64,000 nt of DNA, from positions 62,001-126,000 of the forward strand of contig NZ_QGOL01000016.1 of NCBI RefSeq assembly GCF_003259255.1. Direction: 5' to 3'. Position numbers and translations under genes: made by a program. The notes beneath the pieces were generated by a model. That model was not told the origin of the DNA, made no database searches, and saw only the letters and a list, made by a program, of their open reading frames with translations. Positions 1 to 9,561 of the stretch are shown one piece after another. Source of the stretch: Algoriphagus litoralis. GTDB lineage: Bacteria > Bacteroidota > Bacteroidia > Cytophagales > Cyclobacteriaceae. The first letter of the stretch is position 1, and the number at the start of each line of letters is the position of its first letter.

Positions 1-2012
1 CCGTCCCCAGTTTTGGTAAAATTCAAAGTGATGTATTCACTGTAATTAGGCTGGAGATAAAAGATGATTGGCTCAAAATCATTCTTCAGGGATTTGTGAT
101 GGTAATCCTTCACCACCCCTACTATTTCTTTTACCCCGCCAAAAACAGCGATTTGCTGGTGAATTGCGTCGCTTGCTTTCTCGTAACCAAGGCGCTTAGC
201 GGCAGTTTCGTTGATTAGAATCGCATGATCCTGCGTCCCGAAATCAGGAGCATTTTCATTTGATTTCGCGATTTCATTGCCACTTATCGGCTGGTCTTCT
301 TCAAGAAATCTTCCTGCTGCCAGTTCCATTCCGAAAGCCGAAGTATACTCATAATCCACGCCCATTACGTGAAAAAATTTTGCGTTTTCAGGTTCATCAA
401 GCCTCCTCACAAAATTGTTTCCCCTGATTTCCGTCGAAGGCACATTGCGTGAAAGGGTTACGTTTTCAATCATGTTGAAGCTTTTCAGAGAAGTCTTGTA
501 TGCAGACATTTTTGTTTGAAACTCGGGTAAACTATTGGCAAATCTTGCTCCTTCAATCACCAGTTTCTGTTCAATATCCACTCCCAAATCGTAATTTCTC
601 ATAAAGGAAAGTTGCCTGTTGATTGTAAATACCACCATCATAAAGACGGCTGCTACCATAAACTGAAATACAACAAGACCTTTTTTCATCCATTGTCCCT
701 GTCCTGAACTTGAAAGATTTCCCTTCAGGACAGCAATTGGATGATAGCTTGATAGTATAAATGCAGGATAAAATCCGCTCAAGAGTGTTCCCGAAATGAA
801 AATCAAAACGATCCCGAAAATTACTTTTGGCTCAAGCAAAATTGAATTTTCAAATGGGATATCAATCAAAGTCGAAAAAATGGGCATACTCAAGTGGGAA
901 AGAAAAATTGCCAACCCCAATCCTAAAACATTATAGAGAAATGCCTCCATCATATGTTGTAAAACCAGTTGAATCCGGGATGCTCCGATTGTTTTTCTAA
1001 GTCCAGATTCTTTGGCCCTTTCCATTGACTTAACTGTCGAAAGGTTCACAAAATTCACCCAAGCCAATATCAAAATGCAAATGGCAACTACTGAAAGACT
1101 ATAGACAGTCTGAGCATTTCCATTTACTTCCAACTCATTTTTCAGATTTGAATTCAAATGAAGCTCTGGTACAGGGTTGAAATTCATTTCATAAGCAAAG
1201 CCTTGCTCTCTTCGGTCAGCCGTATGGAAATCAATAATGGGTTGAAAAGATGCGGCGAGTTGATGAGGATCAATTTCTGGTTTTAGAAGAATATAGGTGT
1301 AAAAATTTTCCCAGAACCACGCATTTTCTGTTTCATCGCGATAGTCAGTTTGTCCGTCATCCCAATTATACATTGTGGGGTAAGAAACTAAAAAATCAAA
1401 TTTCAGGTGGGAATTTTCAGGTGAATCAGCAGCCACTCCTGTAATCTGAAGATCGGTGGAGCCAAAGTAAGTTTTGGACTGAATAGATTTTCCGACCGGA
1501 TTAACTGATCTCCATTCCTTTCCGAAATATTTTTCCGCGATTGTTTCAGAAATTACGACTGAATTTTGATCTATCAGTGCACCATTAGAATCTCCCAATA
1601 CCAATGGGAATGTAAAGACCTGAAAGAAGGAATTGTCCGTGTAAAAAACCTTTTTCTCTTCGAAAACAACCTGTTCTTTTCCCTTTTGAATAGAGAATAC
1701 TCCCGGCTGGGGCATTAGCCTCACAAAGGTTTCAACCGATTCCGGAAAGCTTTCCACCAAAGTCTTTCCTACAACAGGAAAAGTAGTGGCAAGACTGGTT
1801 TCCAATTCCCCGTATTTATATTGAGTCAGGTCAACCCGATAAGTCCGATTGGCATTTTCGTGAAACAAGTCGTGGCTCTTTTCAAAACTGACATACTGAA
1901 AAATCAACAGACATGCGGCCATGCCTGTCGCTAAACCAAGAATATTGATGATTGAAAAGACCTTGTTTTTTAGCAGGGATCGCCAGGCGAATTTGATGTA
2001 GTTTTTGAACAT
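1..2012 (-). CDS. FtsX/MacB-type ABC transporter permease (C-terminus cut by window edge)
   Basis: Reading from the ATG at 2012 gives about 670 codons open to the window edge, so the last three membrane segments are missing. The protein begins MFKNYIKFAWRSLLKNK, then has a membrane segment around residues 20-42, a periplasmic MacB_PCD-like domain, and the first FtsX core with the coupling motif KESGLRKTIGA, followed by the second periplasmic domain (VVKDYHHKSL near the edge). The family (MacB/LolCE/FtsX) forms inner-membrane parts of ABC exporters that pass ATPase motion to periplasmic domains. It is the last of nine paralogues read in this direction in the window, 134 nt after the next one. 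Substrate is unknown. Confidence 0.9.
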   Translation of the reverse strand, partial: MFKNYIKFAWRSLLKNKVFSIINILGLATGMAACLLIFQYVSFEKSHDLFHENANRTYRVDLTQYKYGELETSLATTFPVVGKTLVESFPESVETFVRLMPQPGVFSIQKGKEQVVFEEKKVFYTDNSFFQVFTFPLVLGDSNGALIDQNSVVISETIAEKYFGKEWRSVNPVGKSIQSKTYFGSTDLQITGVAADSPENSHLKFDFLVSYPTMYNWDDGQTDYRDETENAWFWENFYTYILLKPEIDPHQLAASFQPIIDFHTADRREQGFAYEMNFNPVPELHLNSNLKNELEVNGNAQTVYSLSVVAICILILAWVNFVNLSTVKSMERAKESGLRKTIGASRIQLVLQHMMEAFLYNVLGLGLAIFLSHLSMPIFSTLIDIPFENSILLEPKVIFGIVLIFISGTLLSGFYPAFILSSYHPIAVLKGNLSSSGQGQWMKKGLVVFQFMVAAVFMMVVFTINRQLSFMRNYDLGVDIEQKLVIEGARFANSLPEFQTKMSAYKTSLKSFNMIENVTLSRNVPSTEIRGNNFVRRLDEPENAKFFHVMGVDYEYTSAFGMELAAGRFLEEDQPISGNEIAKSNENAPDFGTQDHAILINETAAKRLGYEKASDAIHQQIAVFGGVKEIVGVVKDYHHKSLKNDFEPIIFYLQPNYSEYITLNFTKTGD

Positions 2013-2146
2013 ACAATGGAATGGAAAATTCTAAATTGAAAGTTTAAGAGTCTGGAAACTTGGAAGTTAGGAAGTTCCAGTTATCTCCTTTCTCCAATCT
2101 CTTGATTCCTGCTTTCTTGTTTCTTGATACTTAGTACTTGGTACAT
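2013..2146. repeat. Spacer with 8-nt and 7-nt periodic repeats
   Basis: The left part (about 2054-2076) is built of 8-nt units of the form GGAAGTTA, GGAAACTT. The right part (about 2101-2143) is built of 7-nt units with consensus CTTGATA (CTTGTTT, CTTGATA, CTTAGTA, CTTGGTA) that stop three bases before the stop codon of the permease ending at 2147. The same arrangement recurs in other spacers of this island. Confidence 0.75.
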
Positions 2147-4573
2147 TTATTCGCTTTTCAAACTCTTCACCGGATTAGCCTGCAGACTTTTATAGGATTG
2201 GAAAAAGATCGTCCCTAATGCCAGAATTAGACAGGAACCAGCCGCCAGTACAATAACCCAAATTTCAACTCCAATCTGGTAGGCAAAATCAGCCAGCCAA
2301 CCCTTCATTACATAGATAGAAAGCGGGATAGCGAAAAGCATCGCTATTAAAATAAGCTTGATGTAAGAACTGGACAAGAGTCCAAATATTTCCAGCATAG
2401 ATGCTCCAAACACCTTTCTGATACCGATTTCTTTGACCCGCAAATGGGCAGTGAAAGAAGTTAATCCAAACAGCCCGAGAATTGCTATGGCAATCGAACC
2501 CATAGTCAATGCCCATAGCAGCCCTTCCATTCGCTGTTCAGATTGGTATAACTTTCCAAAATCTTCATCCAGAAAAGTATAATTCATCGGAACCCGTGGC
2601 TCGTATAGTTTCCAAGCGGCCTGAAGTTCTGCGATCCCCGCTTTCAGATTTTCTCCCTGTAGGCGAACAGAGATATAATCCCGGAGAAAATACTCATGCA
2701 GGTATTCGATCACTAAGGGTTTGATTTCATTTCTGTATGACTCAAAATTGAAATCCTCCACCAATCCGATGACTTCAAGTGTGGCTTCATCATCAGCTCC
2801 CTGGTTCTTGACGATCAGCTGACCGATTGGATTTTCGCTGATTCCAAGGATTTCGGCAGCCTTTTCATTGATAATTACTTTGCGTGCATCAGCACCTGAT
2901 ATAGCCGTGAAATTCCTTCCGCCCAATAATCTAAACTTGTACGTTTCCAAGTAGTTATGATCCGCTTCGTACCAGTTCATCCCTTGCTGCTGCGTAGTAG
3001 TCGGTAGGTTGAAGGAGCGCATCTGAAATTGCGAAGCCATGGGAATCCCCGTGGAAAAACTCAAATTTTGAACACTGGTACTGGAAGCCAATCTTCCTGC
3101 AAAGTCCTCCCGCTGGTGATTTTGAATTTCCCCGTCATTGTGAATGATCAGCAGCTGCTCACGCGAAAAACCCGGATCACTCTGCTGGATAAAATTGAGC
3201 TGGCGCTGCACGATCAGCGTACAGATAATCAGTGTCATGGTCGTGGCAAATTGAAACACCACCAGCCCATTTCTGAAGCTATGGGAGTTTTTGCCGACTG
3301 TAAGCTGCTTTTTCAAAACCAAAATCGGTCGAAAAGAAGAAAGATAAAACGCCGGATAGAACCCTGAGAGGAAAGTCAGCACCACGATCAAAACTGGCAC
3401 AATGACCAGAATCAAGGGATTTTGAAGCAGATTGAAATCGATATTTTTTCCTGAAAGCTGGTTAAATATCCCGTTGGACAACTCAACAAGAATTAAGGAC
3501 ACGATCACTGAACCCAAAACCAAAAGAAAGGCCTCCGTCATAAACTGCCAGATCAACTGCCATTTGCCCGAGCCCATGACTTTCCGGACTCCTACCTCCA
3601 TGCTCCGAAGTCCAGATTTTGCGGTAGCCAAATTCATAAAATTAATACAGGCCAGAAGCAAGATGAAAATCCCTACCAGACCAAACAGTTTGACATAACT
3701 TTCATAGCCATTGGGCTTGATTTCCCTGAGCAGATGTGACTGCAGGTGGATATCCTGCACAGGCATAAGCCTCAGGTTGTAATCAGCGTTTTCCCCATCC
3801 CCTTCCAACGCTGGTAGGGCAAAATCGGCGACCAGTTGATCAAGTTTTGAAGCGACCACATTTTCCTTTTCCTGAGGAAACTTGACGTAAGTATACAGGA
3901 TAGCCCAACTCCAATTGTCCATCAAAAAAATCTCACGATGCATATTGGGCTCATAGACCAGCATATCAAATTCCATATGAGATTGCTCCGGGATATCTGC
4001 TATCACAGCGGCTACTTGTCTCGGCACGGGATTGTTGCTCCCGATCAGCAGCTCTTTCCCAACCACCTCTTGCGGACTAAGGTCCCCAAAGTATTTTTTT
4101 GCAGAAGCTATCGTGATCACAATGTGATCCGGTCCAGAAAGGGCTTTTTCCACACTTCCTGCTGCCAAAGGCATATCGAAAACCTCAAAGAAGCTAGGTT
4201 CTGCATAGAAAACCTTGGCCTCGCGAAAGACTTGATCCTTATTTATCCCTTCTGCTGGTTGCACTGTAAAATCGTTCCATTTCAGCAATCTCGTGACCGC
4301 TTCTATCTCAGGAATATCCGATTGAATCCTAGGCCCTAAGGGTGGCGGTGAAGTGGCATAGCTAGCGGTGGCAAAGTCGCCCCAATGCGAAGTGACCCGA
4401 AAGACATCCTCGGAATCTGTATAAAAACGATCGTAACTCCTTTCGTCTTGGACAAAAAGCATGATCATCAAAAAGCCACTGATCCCGAGGGTCAAGCCGA
4501 AAACATTCAAAACAGTGTAAAGTCTGTTTTTACGAAGTGTCCTCCAGGCAATGGTTAAGTAGTTTTTGAACAT
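2147..4573 (-). CDS. FtsX/MacB-type ABC transporter permease (808 aa)
   Basis: This is a full-length double-FtsX permease. It has an N-terminal membrane segment at about residues 18-42, a periplasmic domain to about 285, three membrane segments, a fourth near 430-450, a second periplasmic domain, and three C-terminal membrane segments, eight in all. Both halves keep the cytoplasmic coupling motif that contacts the ATPase (SMEVGVRKVMGS in the first, VKEIGIRKVFGAS in the second). The protein ends with NPVKSLKSE, a tail of the form NPVxxxKxE found in all eight complete paralogues here. It carries no ATPase domain, so it must use a separate subunit, presumably the one at 25265-25963. Export of a substrate such as a peptide, lipid or drug is family-based inference. 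Confidence 0.93.
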   Translation of the reverse strand: MFKNYLTIAWRTLRKNRLYTVLNVFGLTLGISGFLMIMLFVQDERSYDRFYTDSEDVFRVTSHWGDFATASYATSPPPLGPRIQSDIPEIEAVTRLLKWNDFTVQPAEGINKDQVFREAKVFYAEPSFFEVFDMPLAAGSVEKALSGPDHIVITIASAKKYFGDLSPQEVVGKELLIGSNNPVPRQVAAVIADIPEQSHMEFDMLVYEPNMHREIFLMDNWSWAILYTYVKFPQEKENVVASKLDQLVADFALPALEGDGENADYNLRLMPVQDIHLQSHLLREIKPNGYESYVKLFGLVGIFILLLACINFMNLATAKSGLRSMEVGVRKVMGSGKWQLIWQFMTEAFLLVLGSVIVSLILVELSNGIFNQLSGKNIDFNLLQNPLILVIVPVLIVVLTFLSGFYPAFYLSSFRPILVLKKQLTVGKNSHSFRNGLVVFQFATTMTLIICTLIVQRQLNFIQQSDPGFSREQLLIIHNDGEIQNHQREDFAGRLASSTSVQNLSFSTGIPMASQFQMRSFNLPTTTQQQGMNWYEADHNYLETYKFRLLGGRNFTAISGADARKVIINEKAAEILGISENPIGQLIVKNQGADDEATLEVIGLVEDFNFESYRNEIKPLVIEYLHEYFLRDYISVRLQGENLKAGIAELQAAWKLYEPRVPMNYTFLDEDFGKLYQSEQRMEGLLWALTMGSIAIAILGLFGLTSFTAHLRVKEIGIRKVFGASMLEIFGLLSSSYIKLILIAMLFAIPLSIYVMKGWLADFAYQIGVEIWVIVLAAGSCLILALGTIFFQSYKSLQANPVKSLKSE

Positions 4574-4728
4574 CGGGATTGGAAGGTTTTAAAATTGGAA
4601 GATTAGGAAATTAAGGTTCATTGATTCTAAAGTTTTAATGGAATTAGGTTTCCCGAAGCCAAGGACTTTATCCCTTTCCGAGAACTCGTAATTCGTTTTT
4701 CGTATCTGATACCTCGTATCACTGACCT
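4574..4728. repeat. Spacer with 8-nt and 7-nt periodic repeats
   Basis: Next to the permease start codon, about 4581-4616 holds 8-nt-spaced purine-rich units (GGAAGGTT, GGAAATTA). From about 4685 to 4728 there are 7-nt units (CTCGTAA, TTCGTTT, TTCGTAT, CTGATAC, CTCGTAT, CACTGAC) running directly to the stop codon of the permease at 4729. Confidence 0.7.
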
Positions 4729-7173
4729 CTATTCATCTTTCAGCGTATCTACCGGATTCATCTGAGTTGCACGGAAAGATTGGGCAGAGACAATCAGCAG
4801 CGTAAAACCTATTCCCACCATTCCCAAAATCAGAAAGCTCACCCAGGAAGGCCATTCCTTCACCGCAAATTGCGAAATCCAATCCTGCATCAGATAGCCA
4901 CTCAGGGGAAGAGCGATCAGCACGCCTGCGAGTGTGATGAGGAGAAACTCTTTGCTAAACATCCAGGAAATACTCAGGCTGGATGCCCCCAATACTTTGC
5001 GGATGCCAATTTCTTTCGTTCGCCCTGCAATACTCAGCGCAGCCATGGCAAATAGTCCCATTGCGGCGATCAGGATGGCTATCCCTGCGGCGAAAAACAC
5101 CATTTTCCCCAGTCGCTCATCGGCTCGATATTCTGACTCGACGGTTTCATCCATGAAACTAAAACTGAATGCCTCCTGTGGAAATGTCTTCATCCACTCC
5201 TCTTCCAGTACTTTTTTAAATACTTCAAAATCAGTTCCTGTCCCCTTGACCATTACTTTGGGGTTGGTAGCGGAGCTGATCATGAGCGAATTGATCCCAC
5301 TGAATACTATCGCGGGATCTTTGGCCAGCAGGACAGGTTCGATCTCTTTATAGAGCGAGTTATGGTGAAAATCCTTCACCACCCCGACAATCTGATGTGG
5401 ACTAAATCTGGTATTCGGAAGCAATTCCCCTAATGGGTCTTCCCAATTCAGGGCTTTTGCAAAAGTCTCATTGATCAGCACCGCGCTGCTATCAGAACCG
5501 GGCAATGGGTTAAACTCCCGACCTTTGGACATCTCTAGGCCCAAGGTTTTGATGTAATCCCCACCTACAAAATTGACCCGAAATTCAAACTGTTTGCCAT
5601 CCTCCATCGGAAATCCACCATACCAGAATGCATTGTCCCCATAAGTAGAAATGGTGATCGCTGCAGTGCTTACCTCAGATCTAGCAGTGAGCGCTTGTCT
5701 ATAAAGCTCGGCCTGATTGAAGCCTTCCCTGATCGATACTACAAAATCCGTATCCGACACTTCAGGCACATCTACCAAAATCACCATGTCCTGATTAAAG
5801 CCCAAATCGTAATTTCGGATCGCATTCATCTGATTGACCATGATCAGGGTGGTGGCTATCAGCAAAAAGGAAATGAAAAACTGAAGGGCCACCAGACCTT
5901 TACGCAAGGCTTGTTTCCCGAATTTCATGGATAGATTTCCTTTCAGGACTTTGATCGGACGCAGATTTGACATGAAAAAAGCCGGATAAGCACCTGCCAA
6001 AAGCGTGATGCCAAACACCAGAGCAGCCAAGATCAAGATTTGCTGCGGCCCGTAGCTCAAATCCAGATTTTTCTCAAAAAGCCCATTGAATACCGGAAGT
6101 AAGGTCTCGGATAAAATTACTCCGAGCACCAATGCAGCCAATGTGATCAAAAAAGCTTCAGTCATAAACTGGATGACAAGCTGCTTAAATTCCGCTCCCA
6201 TGGTTTTTCGCACCCCTACTTCCTTGGCTCTAGTGGTGGCCTTTCCAATGGCCATGGTAGTGAAATTGATACTGGCAATGAGCAAAATCAAAACTGCGAT
6301 ACCTGAAAGAATCCACAATAAAGAAGGTCGGGTGGTCTCAGCCATGCCGGAATTGGGATTTTCATCCAGATGAATTTCGCGGAGTGGCTGCAGCTCAAAG
6401 CCATAAGAACCCTGCTCGTAATCGGTGCCCAAAGCATTTTTCATCATGGCTTCCACACCTGACTCAATACCACTTTTGGCCTGTGGATCGGTAGTTTTGA
6501 TATAGGTATCCCCGAAGACATTGTACCAGGAGGTTTGATTCTCCTGATCAATGGTGTAATCCATATTTTGGTTGTTGATCAGCAGCTCAAAGCGGATGCT
6601 TGAGTTGTCTGGCAGTTCTTTTAAAAGTCCTGTAACCTGGTAGGATTCAAAGTCCTTACCCATTTTCATGCGAATGACCTTGCCAATGGGGTCTGCGTCG
6701 CCAAAGTATTTTTTAGCCGTGCTTTCAGTCAAAACCGCACTGAATTTATCTTTCAGCGCAACGGCTGGATCCCCTTGGATGAATTCAAAGTCAAAAATTT
6801 CCAAGAAATCAGGGCTGACCATCATGTACCGTTGATTCTGGGTGGTTTTTTCATCTAAAAATGCCTGTGCTGAGCCATTGATCAATTGGCTAGCATGGGT
6901 GACTTGGGAAAATTCAGACTTAAAAGTGGGTGCAGTAATGACCGGAGTCGAAAAAGAAGACAGGAGTTCACCTTCCTCCATTTCCAGGCGCTTGAGGCGA
7001 AATATCTGGTCTTGATCCGAATGGAAGGAATCAAAACTCAATTCAAACTGAACAAAGAAAAAAATCAGAATACTCACGCCAAATCCAAGAGACAGTCCAA
7101 TCAGGTTGATTCCTGTATGGAGCTTGTTTTTGGTCAGGTTTCGAAAAGCGATTTTGAAGTAATTTTTCAGCAT
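4729..7173 (-). CDS. FtsX/MacB-type ABC transporter permease (814 aa)
   Basis: This is the longest complete permease of the island. The N-terminus MLKNYFKIAFRNLTKNK is followed by a membrane segment, and both halves carry coupling motifs (RAKEVGVRKTMGA and RTKEIGIRKVLGA). The C-terminal tail is NPVDTLKDE. Its periplasmic domains differ strongly from those of its neighbours, while the membrane cores are alike, which suggests paralogues that diverged in substrate or partner recognition. The start ATG faces the bestrophin-like gene across a 217-nt divergent spacer, so this gene probably heads its own transcript into the two permeases downstream. No promoter is assigned. Confidence 0.93.
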   Translation of the reverse strand: MLKNYFKIAFRNLTKNKLHTGINLIGLSLGFGVSILIFFFVQFELSFDSFHSDQDQIFRLKRLEMEEGELLSSFSTPVITAPTFKSEFSQVTHASQLINGSAQAFLDEKTTQNQRYMMVSPDFLEIFDFEFIQGDPAVALKDKFSAVLTESTAKKYFGDADPIGKVIRMKMGKDFESYQVTGLLKELPDNSSIRFELLINNQNMDYTIDQENQTSWYNVFGDTYIKTTDPQAKSGIESGVEAMMKNALGTDYEQGSYGFELQPLREIHLDENPNSGMAETTRPSLLWILSGIAVLILLIASINFTTMAIGKATTRAKEVGVRKTMGAEFKQLVIQFMTEAFLITLAALVLGVILSETLLPVFNGLFEKNLDLSYGPQQILILAALVFGITLLAGAYPAFFMSNLRPIKVLKGNLSMKFGKQALRKGLVALQFFISFLLIATTLIMVNQMNAIRNYDLGFNQDMVILVDVPEVSDTDFVVSIREGFNQAELYRQALTARSEVSTAAITISTYGDNAFWYGGFPMEDGKQFEFRVNFVGGDYIKTLGLEMSKGREFNPLPGSDSSAVLINETFAKALNWEDPLGELLPNTRFSPHQIVGVVKDFHHNSLYKEIEPVLLAKDPAIVFSGINSLMISSATNPKVMVKGTGTDFEVFKKVLEEEWMKTFPQEAFSFSFMDETVESEYRADERLGKMVFFAAGIAILIAAMGLFAMAALSIAGRTKEIGIRKVLGASSLSISWMFSKEFLLITLAGVLIALPLSGYLMQDWISQFAVKEWPSWVSFLILGMVGIGFTLLIVSAQSFRATQMNPVDTLKDE

Positions 7174-7390
7174 AGCTAAGTGAACAGGAATTGATTGGAA
7201 TGATACAGATCCTACTTTTCCACTTTCATGCCATACAAATACGGCCTAAAATGAAGCATTTCAGCCATTTTGGAATTTCGCTCATTTCTAGCCCGTACAT
7301 TTTTGTTCGCTCTCGGGCAAAATCAAAATTCGATTTTCCGGAGGCGGAAAATCAACAAGTTTTGATTAGTTTGTCATAAAAACCACCTTC

Positions 7391-8377
7391 ATGTACGTCA
7401 ATAGGCATTACCATATTTGGAGCACGATCCGGTGGTCCAAGAAACCCCTCACCAATGCATTCCTGTATTCCGCAGCTGTTATCGTACTGTACGAGATCAC
7501 AGGATTGCCTTTTTCACTGCCTTGGCAGCCGATTTCTGTGATCGGTATTGCAGTGGCGTTTTATTTGGGATTCAAGAATAACAGTTCATACGACCGGGCT
7601 TGGGAAGCCCGAAAGATCTGGGGAGCCATCATCAATGACAGCCGATCTTTGGCTATGGGCATACTCAGTTTACCAGGCTCGAATGTATCAGAGGAATGGA
7701 AAAGGGAATTCATCTTTCAACACTTGGCGTGGGTGATTGCACTGAAGCATTCCATGCGAAAAATGAAAACCTGGGAGCATGGAGCCAAAGTCGAAAACCT
7801 TGTTTTCACCCCCTATTATCGAGAGGAAGGGATGCGTGGATTGGATCCCGAATTGGAAAAATACCTAAGCAAAGCACAAATCGAAAAGCTTAAATCCTAT
7901 ACCAATATTCCTTTTCAACTCTTAAAAAATCAGAGTCTGGAACTAAAAAAACTCGAAGAAGAAGGCGGAATCACTGAATACAAGCATGTCTGGCTGCAGC
8001 AGCTTTTGGCCAAGTTGACGGACAATCAGGGCATGTCTGAGCGGATCAAAAACTTCCCGTTTCCTCGTCAATATGCCTCCACGGGCTTGTTTATCAATTA
8101 CATCTTTTGTGCCTTAATCCCCTTTGGCCTCCTGGATATTTTCTCCCAATCTTCCATTTTGCACTATTGGCTCACCGTGCCATTTTCTACAGTGATTATC
8201 TGGATTTTCTTTTTGGTGGACCGAATCGGAGACTATTCTGAAAATCCATTTGAGGGAGCGTACAACGATGTCCCCATTTCTTCGATCACCCGAGTGATTG
8301 AAATTGATCTCTTGGAACTTTTGGGAGAAAAGGACATACCAGCCCCCTATCCTGTGGAGAATGGATTTTTGATGTGA
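7391..8377 (+). CDS. Bestrophin family ion channel (328 aa)
   Basis: The protein matches the bacterial bestrophin (UPF0187) family in length and pattern: a basic N-terminus MYVNRHYHIWSTIRWSKKP, an early membrane segment, and the conserved stretch LGFKNNSSYDRAWEAR that lines the pore region. More membrane segments lie around residues 235-290 and are followed by DRIGDYSENPFEGAYNDVP, the acidic cluster typical of the family. Bestrophins are pentameric anion or cation channels of the membrane. The gene lies alone on the plus strand inside the exporter island, divergent from the permease at 4729-7173. A functional tie to the exporters is not shown by the sequence. Confidence 0.9.
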   Translation: MYVNRHYHIWSTIRWSKKPLTNAFLYSAAVIVLYEITGLPFSLPWQPISVIGIAVAFYLGFKNNSSYDRAWEARKIWGAIINDSRSLAMGILSLPGSNVSEEWKREFIFQHLAWVIALKHSMRKMKTWEHGAKVENLVFTPYYREEGMRGLDPELEKYLSKAQIEKLKSYTNIPFQLLKNQSLELKKLEEEGGITEYKHVWLQQLLAKLTDNQGMSERIKNFPFPRQYASTGLFINYIFCALIPFGLLDIFSQSSILHYWLTVPFSTVIIWIFFLVDRIGDYSENPFEGAYNDVPISSITRVIEIDLLELLGEKDIPAPYPVENGFLM

Positions 8378-8453
8378 TTTTGATTTACGACGTAAATGAA
8401 AAACTTTGAGGTCTTTAGAAACCTCGAAGGTTTATACCCGACTCAGTTGGAGA

Positions 8454-8493
8454 CAAAAAAATATGGTCCAAGTTTGAAAGCTTGAACCATATT
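8454..8493 (-). terminator. Rho-independent terminator behind the GIN-domain gene
   Basis: A 13-bp stem with one mismatch (8460-8472 with 8481-8493, loop TTTGAAAG) is followed on the minus strand by a run of six or seven T (complement of 8454-8460). It lies about 60 nt past the stop codon of the gene at 8555 and could also stop plus-strand reading from the bestrophin gene. Confidence 0.7.
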
Positions 8494-8495
8494 AA

Positions 8496-8537
8496 ATATC
8501 GAATTTCAAACATCGAATATTGAATGTCGAAGGAACA
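8496..8537. repeat. 7-nt periodic repeat, consensus ATRTCGA
   Basis: Five or six consecutive 7-nt units (ATATCGA, ATTTCAA, ACATCGA, ATATTGA, ATGTCGA) lie between the terminator and the stop codon of the GIN gene. The period matches the CTTGATA arrays elsewhere, but the unit differs. Confidence 0.65.
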
Positions 8538-8554
8538 TATCTCTTAAAACCAAC

Positions 8555-9250
8555 TTATCGTTTCCGGATCCTACTTGACCCAGAAACCTTGATATCTCCC
8601 ATTTTTGGAGATCCGGAATAGATCAAATCACCGGAACCGGAGGAATGAACCGAAACTTCTCCCAAATCACCTACTGAGGTATTTCCAGAGCCGGATTTGG
8701 ATACTTCCAATTTACCTATGGCTAAGGACTCTGCCTCAAAGTCCCCGGAGCCTGATTGCTTGATTTCAGCTTCATCCACTTGACCTGATTTGATGGAAAG
8801 TTTAGCCGAACCTGAAAGGACTGCCTCTAAGTCATCTGCAATTAAACTTTGCATCAAAACATCCCCTGAGCCAGACAACGAAACATAAAAATCATCTGAA
8901 CTGACATCGGATTTCACCATGATTTTCCCGGACCCAGAACATTTAATTCCTTCCAAACTCCTGTAAGTCACGTGAAATTTCAAACTCACATTTCGGTAAT
9001 TTCCAGGAACTAAACCCAGTTTTAATACATCTCCGTCGATTTCAGTCCGAACTTGATCCAAATCCACGCCTTTGGCTTCAATCCATATTTTCTCCGTGTT
9101 GCCTTCTTCGAGTATTACATCCCAGCTTCCACCAGAATGGACTTCCGAAAAAGATCCAGGAGTCCTAGTCTCGGTCTGTTGGGCCTGCAGACATGAGCTA
9201 AAAGTGAAAATGAGGAGCCCAAATGCCCAAAATTTTGTGTAGTGTTTCAT
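8555..9250 (-). CDS. Head-GIN domain (DUF2807) secreted protein (231 aa)
   Basis: A signal peptide (about residues 1-23, ending FSSCLQAQ) precedes a DUF2807 'head GIN' domain. The domain shows regularly spaced Gly-Ser-Gly turns (CSGSGKI, LSGSGDV, LSGSAKL, QSGSGDF, KSGSGNT, SSGSGDL) every 20 or so residues, as expected for a right-handed beta-helix. The C at position 20 may make it a lipoprotein, since SSC resembles a lipobox. GIN-domain proteins are common cell-surface or periplasmic proteins of Bacteroidota with no settled function. It has a near paralogue at 14547-15239, and both sit between permeases of this island, suggesting a role linked to them. Confidence 0.88.
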   Translation of the reverse strand: MKHYTKFWAFGLLIFTFSSCLQAQQTETRTPGSFSEVHSGGSWDVILEEGNTEKIWIEAKGVDLDQVRTEIDGDVLKLGLVPGNYRNVSLKFHVTYRSLEGIKCSGSGKIMVKSDVSSDDFYVSLSGSGDVLMQSLIADDLEAVLSGSAKLSIKSGQVDEAEIKQSGSGDFEAESLAIGKLEVSKSGSGNTSVGDLGEVSVHSSGSGDLIYSGSPKMGDIKVSGSSRIRKR

Positions 9251-9561
9251 TGGTTTGGTTAAGTTTTAAAATCTGGTTTAGAATTGATTTTTTTAACTGG
9301 TGATCTGTTAGAAATACGGCGAAATACAGGTGAAATAAGCTTGACTGCTGCGGGCGAAATAATGGTTCTACGAAGGTCTAGACCTACTGCCCTCAGATTC
9401 CAAAAGATTTTTTTCTTGATATATCTTGACCCTATTAGCGAAGCCTATTTCGGGACCGCAGGGAGCCTATTTCTAGTGTATTTCCACTGTATTTAATTTA
9501 ATCTTGGTTCTAATATCTCGCTTCCGAATCTTGATACTTCGTGCTTGATACTTGATACTTA
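9251..9561. other. 311-nt spacer: 7-nt repeats and otherwise nothing recognised
   Basis: From about 9503 to 9557 there are 7-nt units (CTTGGTT, CTAATAT, CTCGCTT, CTTGATA, CTTCGTG, CTTGATA, CTTGATA) that run up to the stop codon of the permease at 9562. The remainder (9251-9500) presumably holds the promoter of the GIN gene, but I cannot assign one. No ORF there looks real. Confidence 0.65.
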
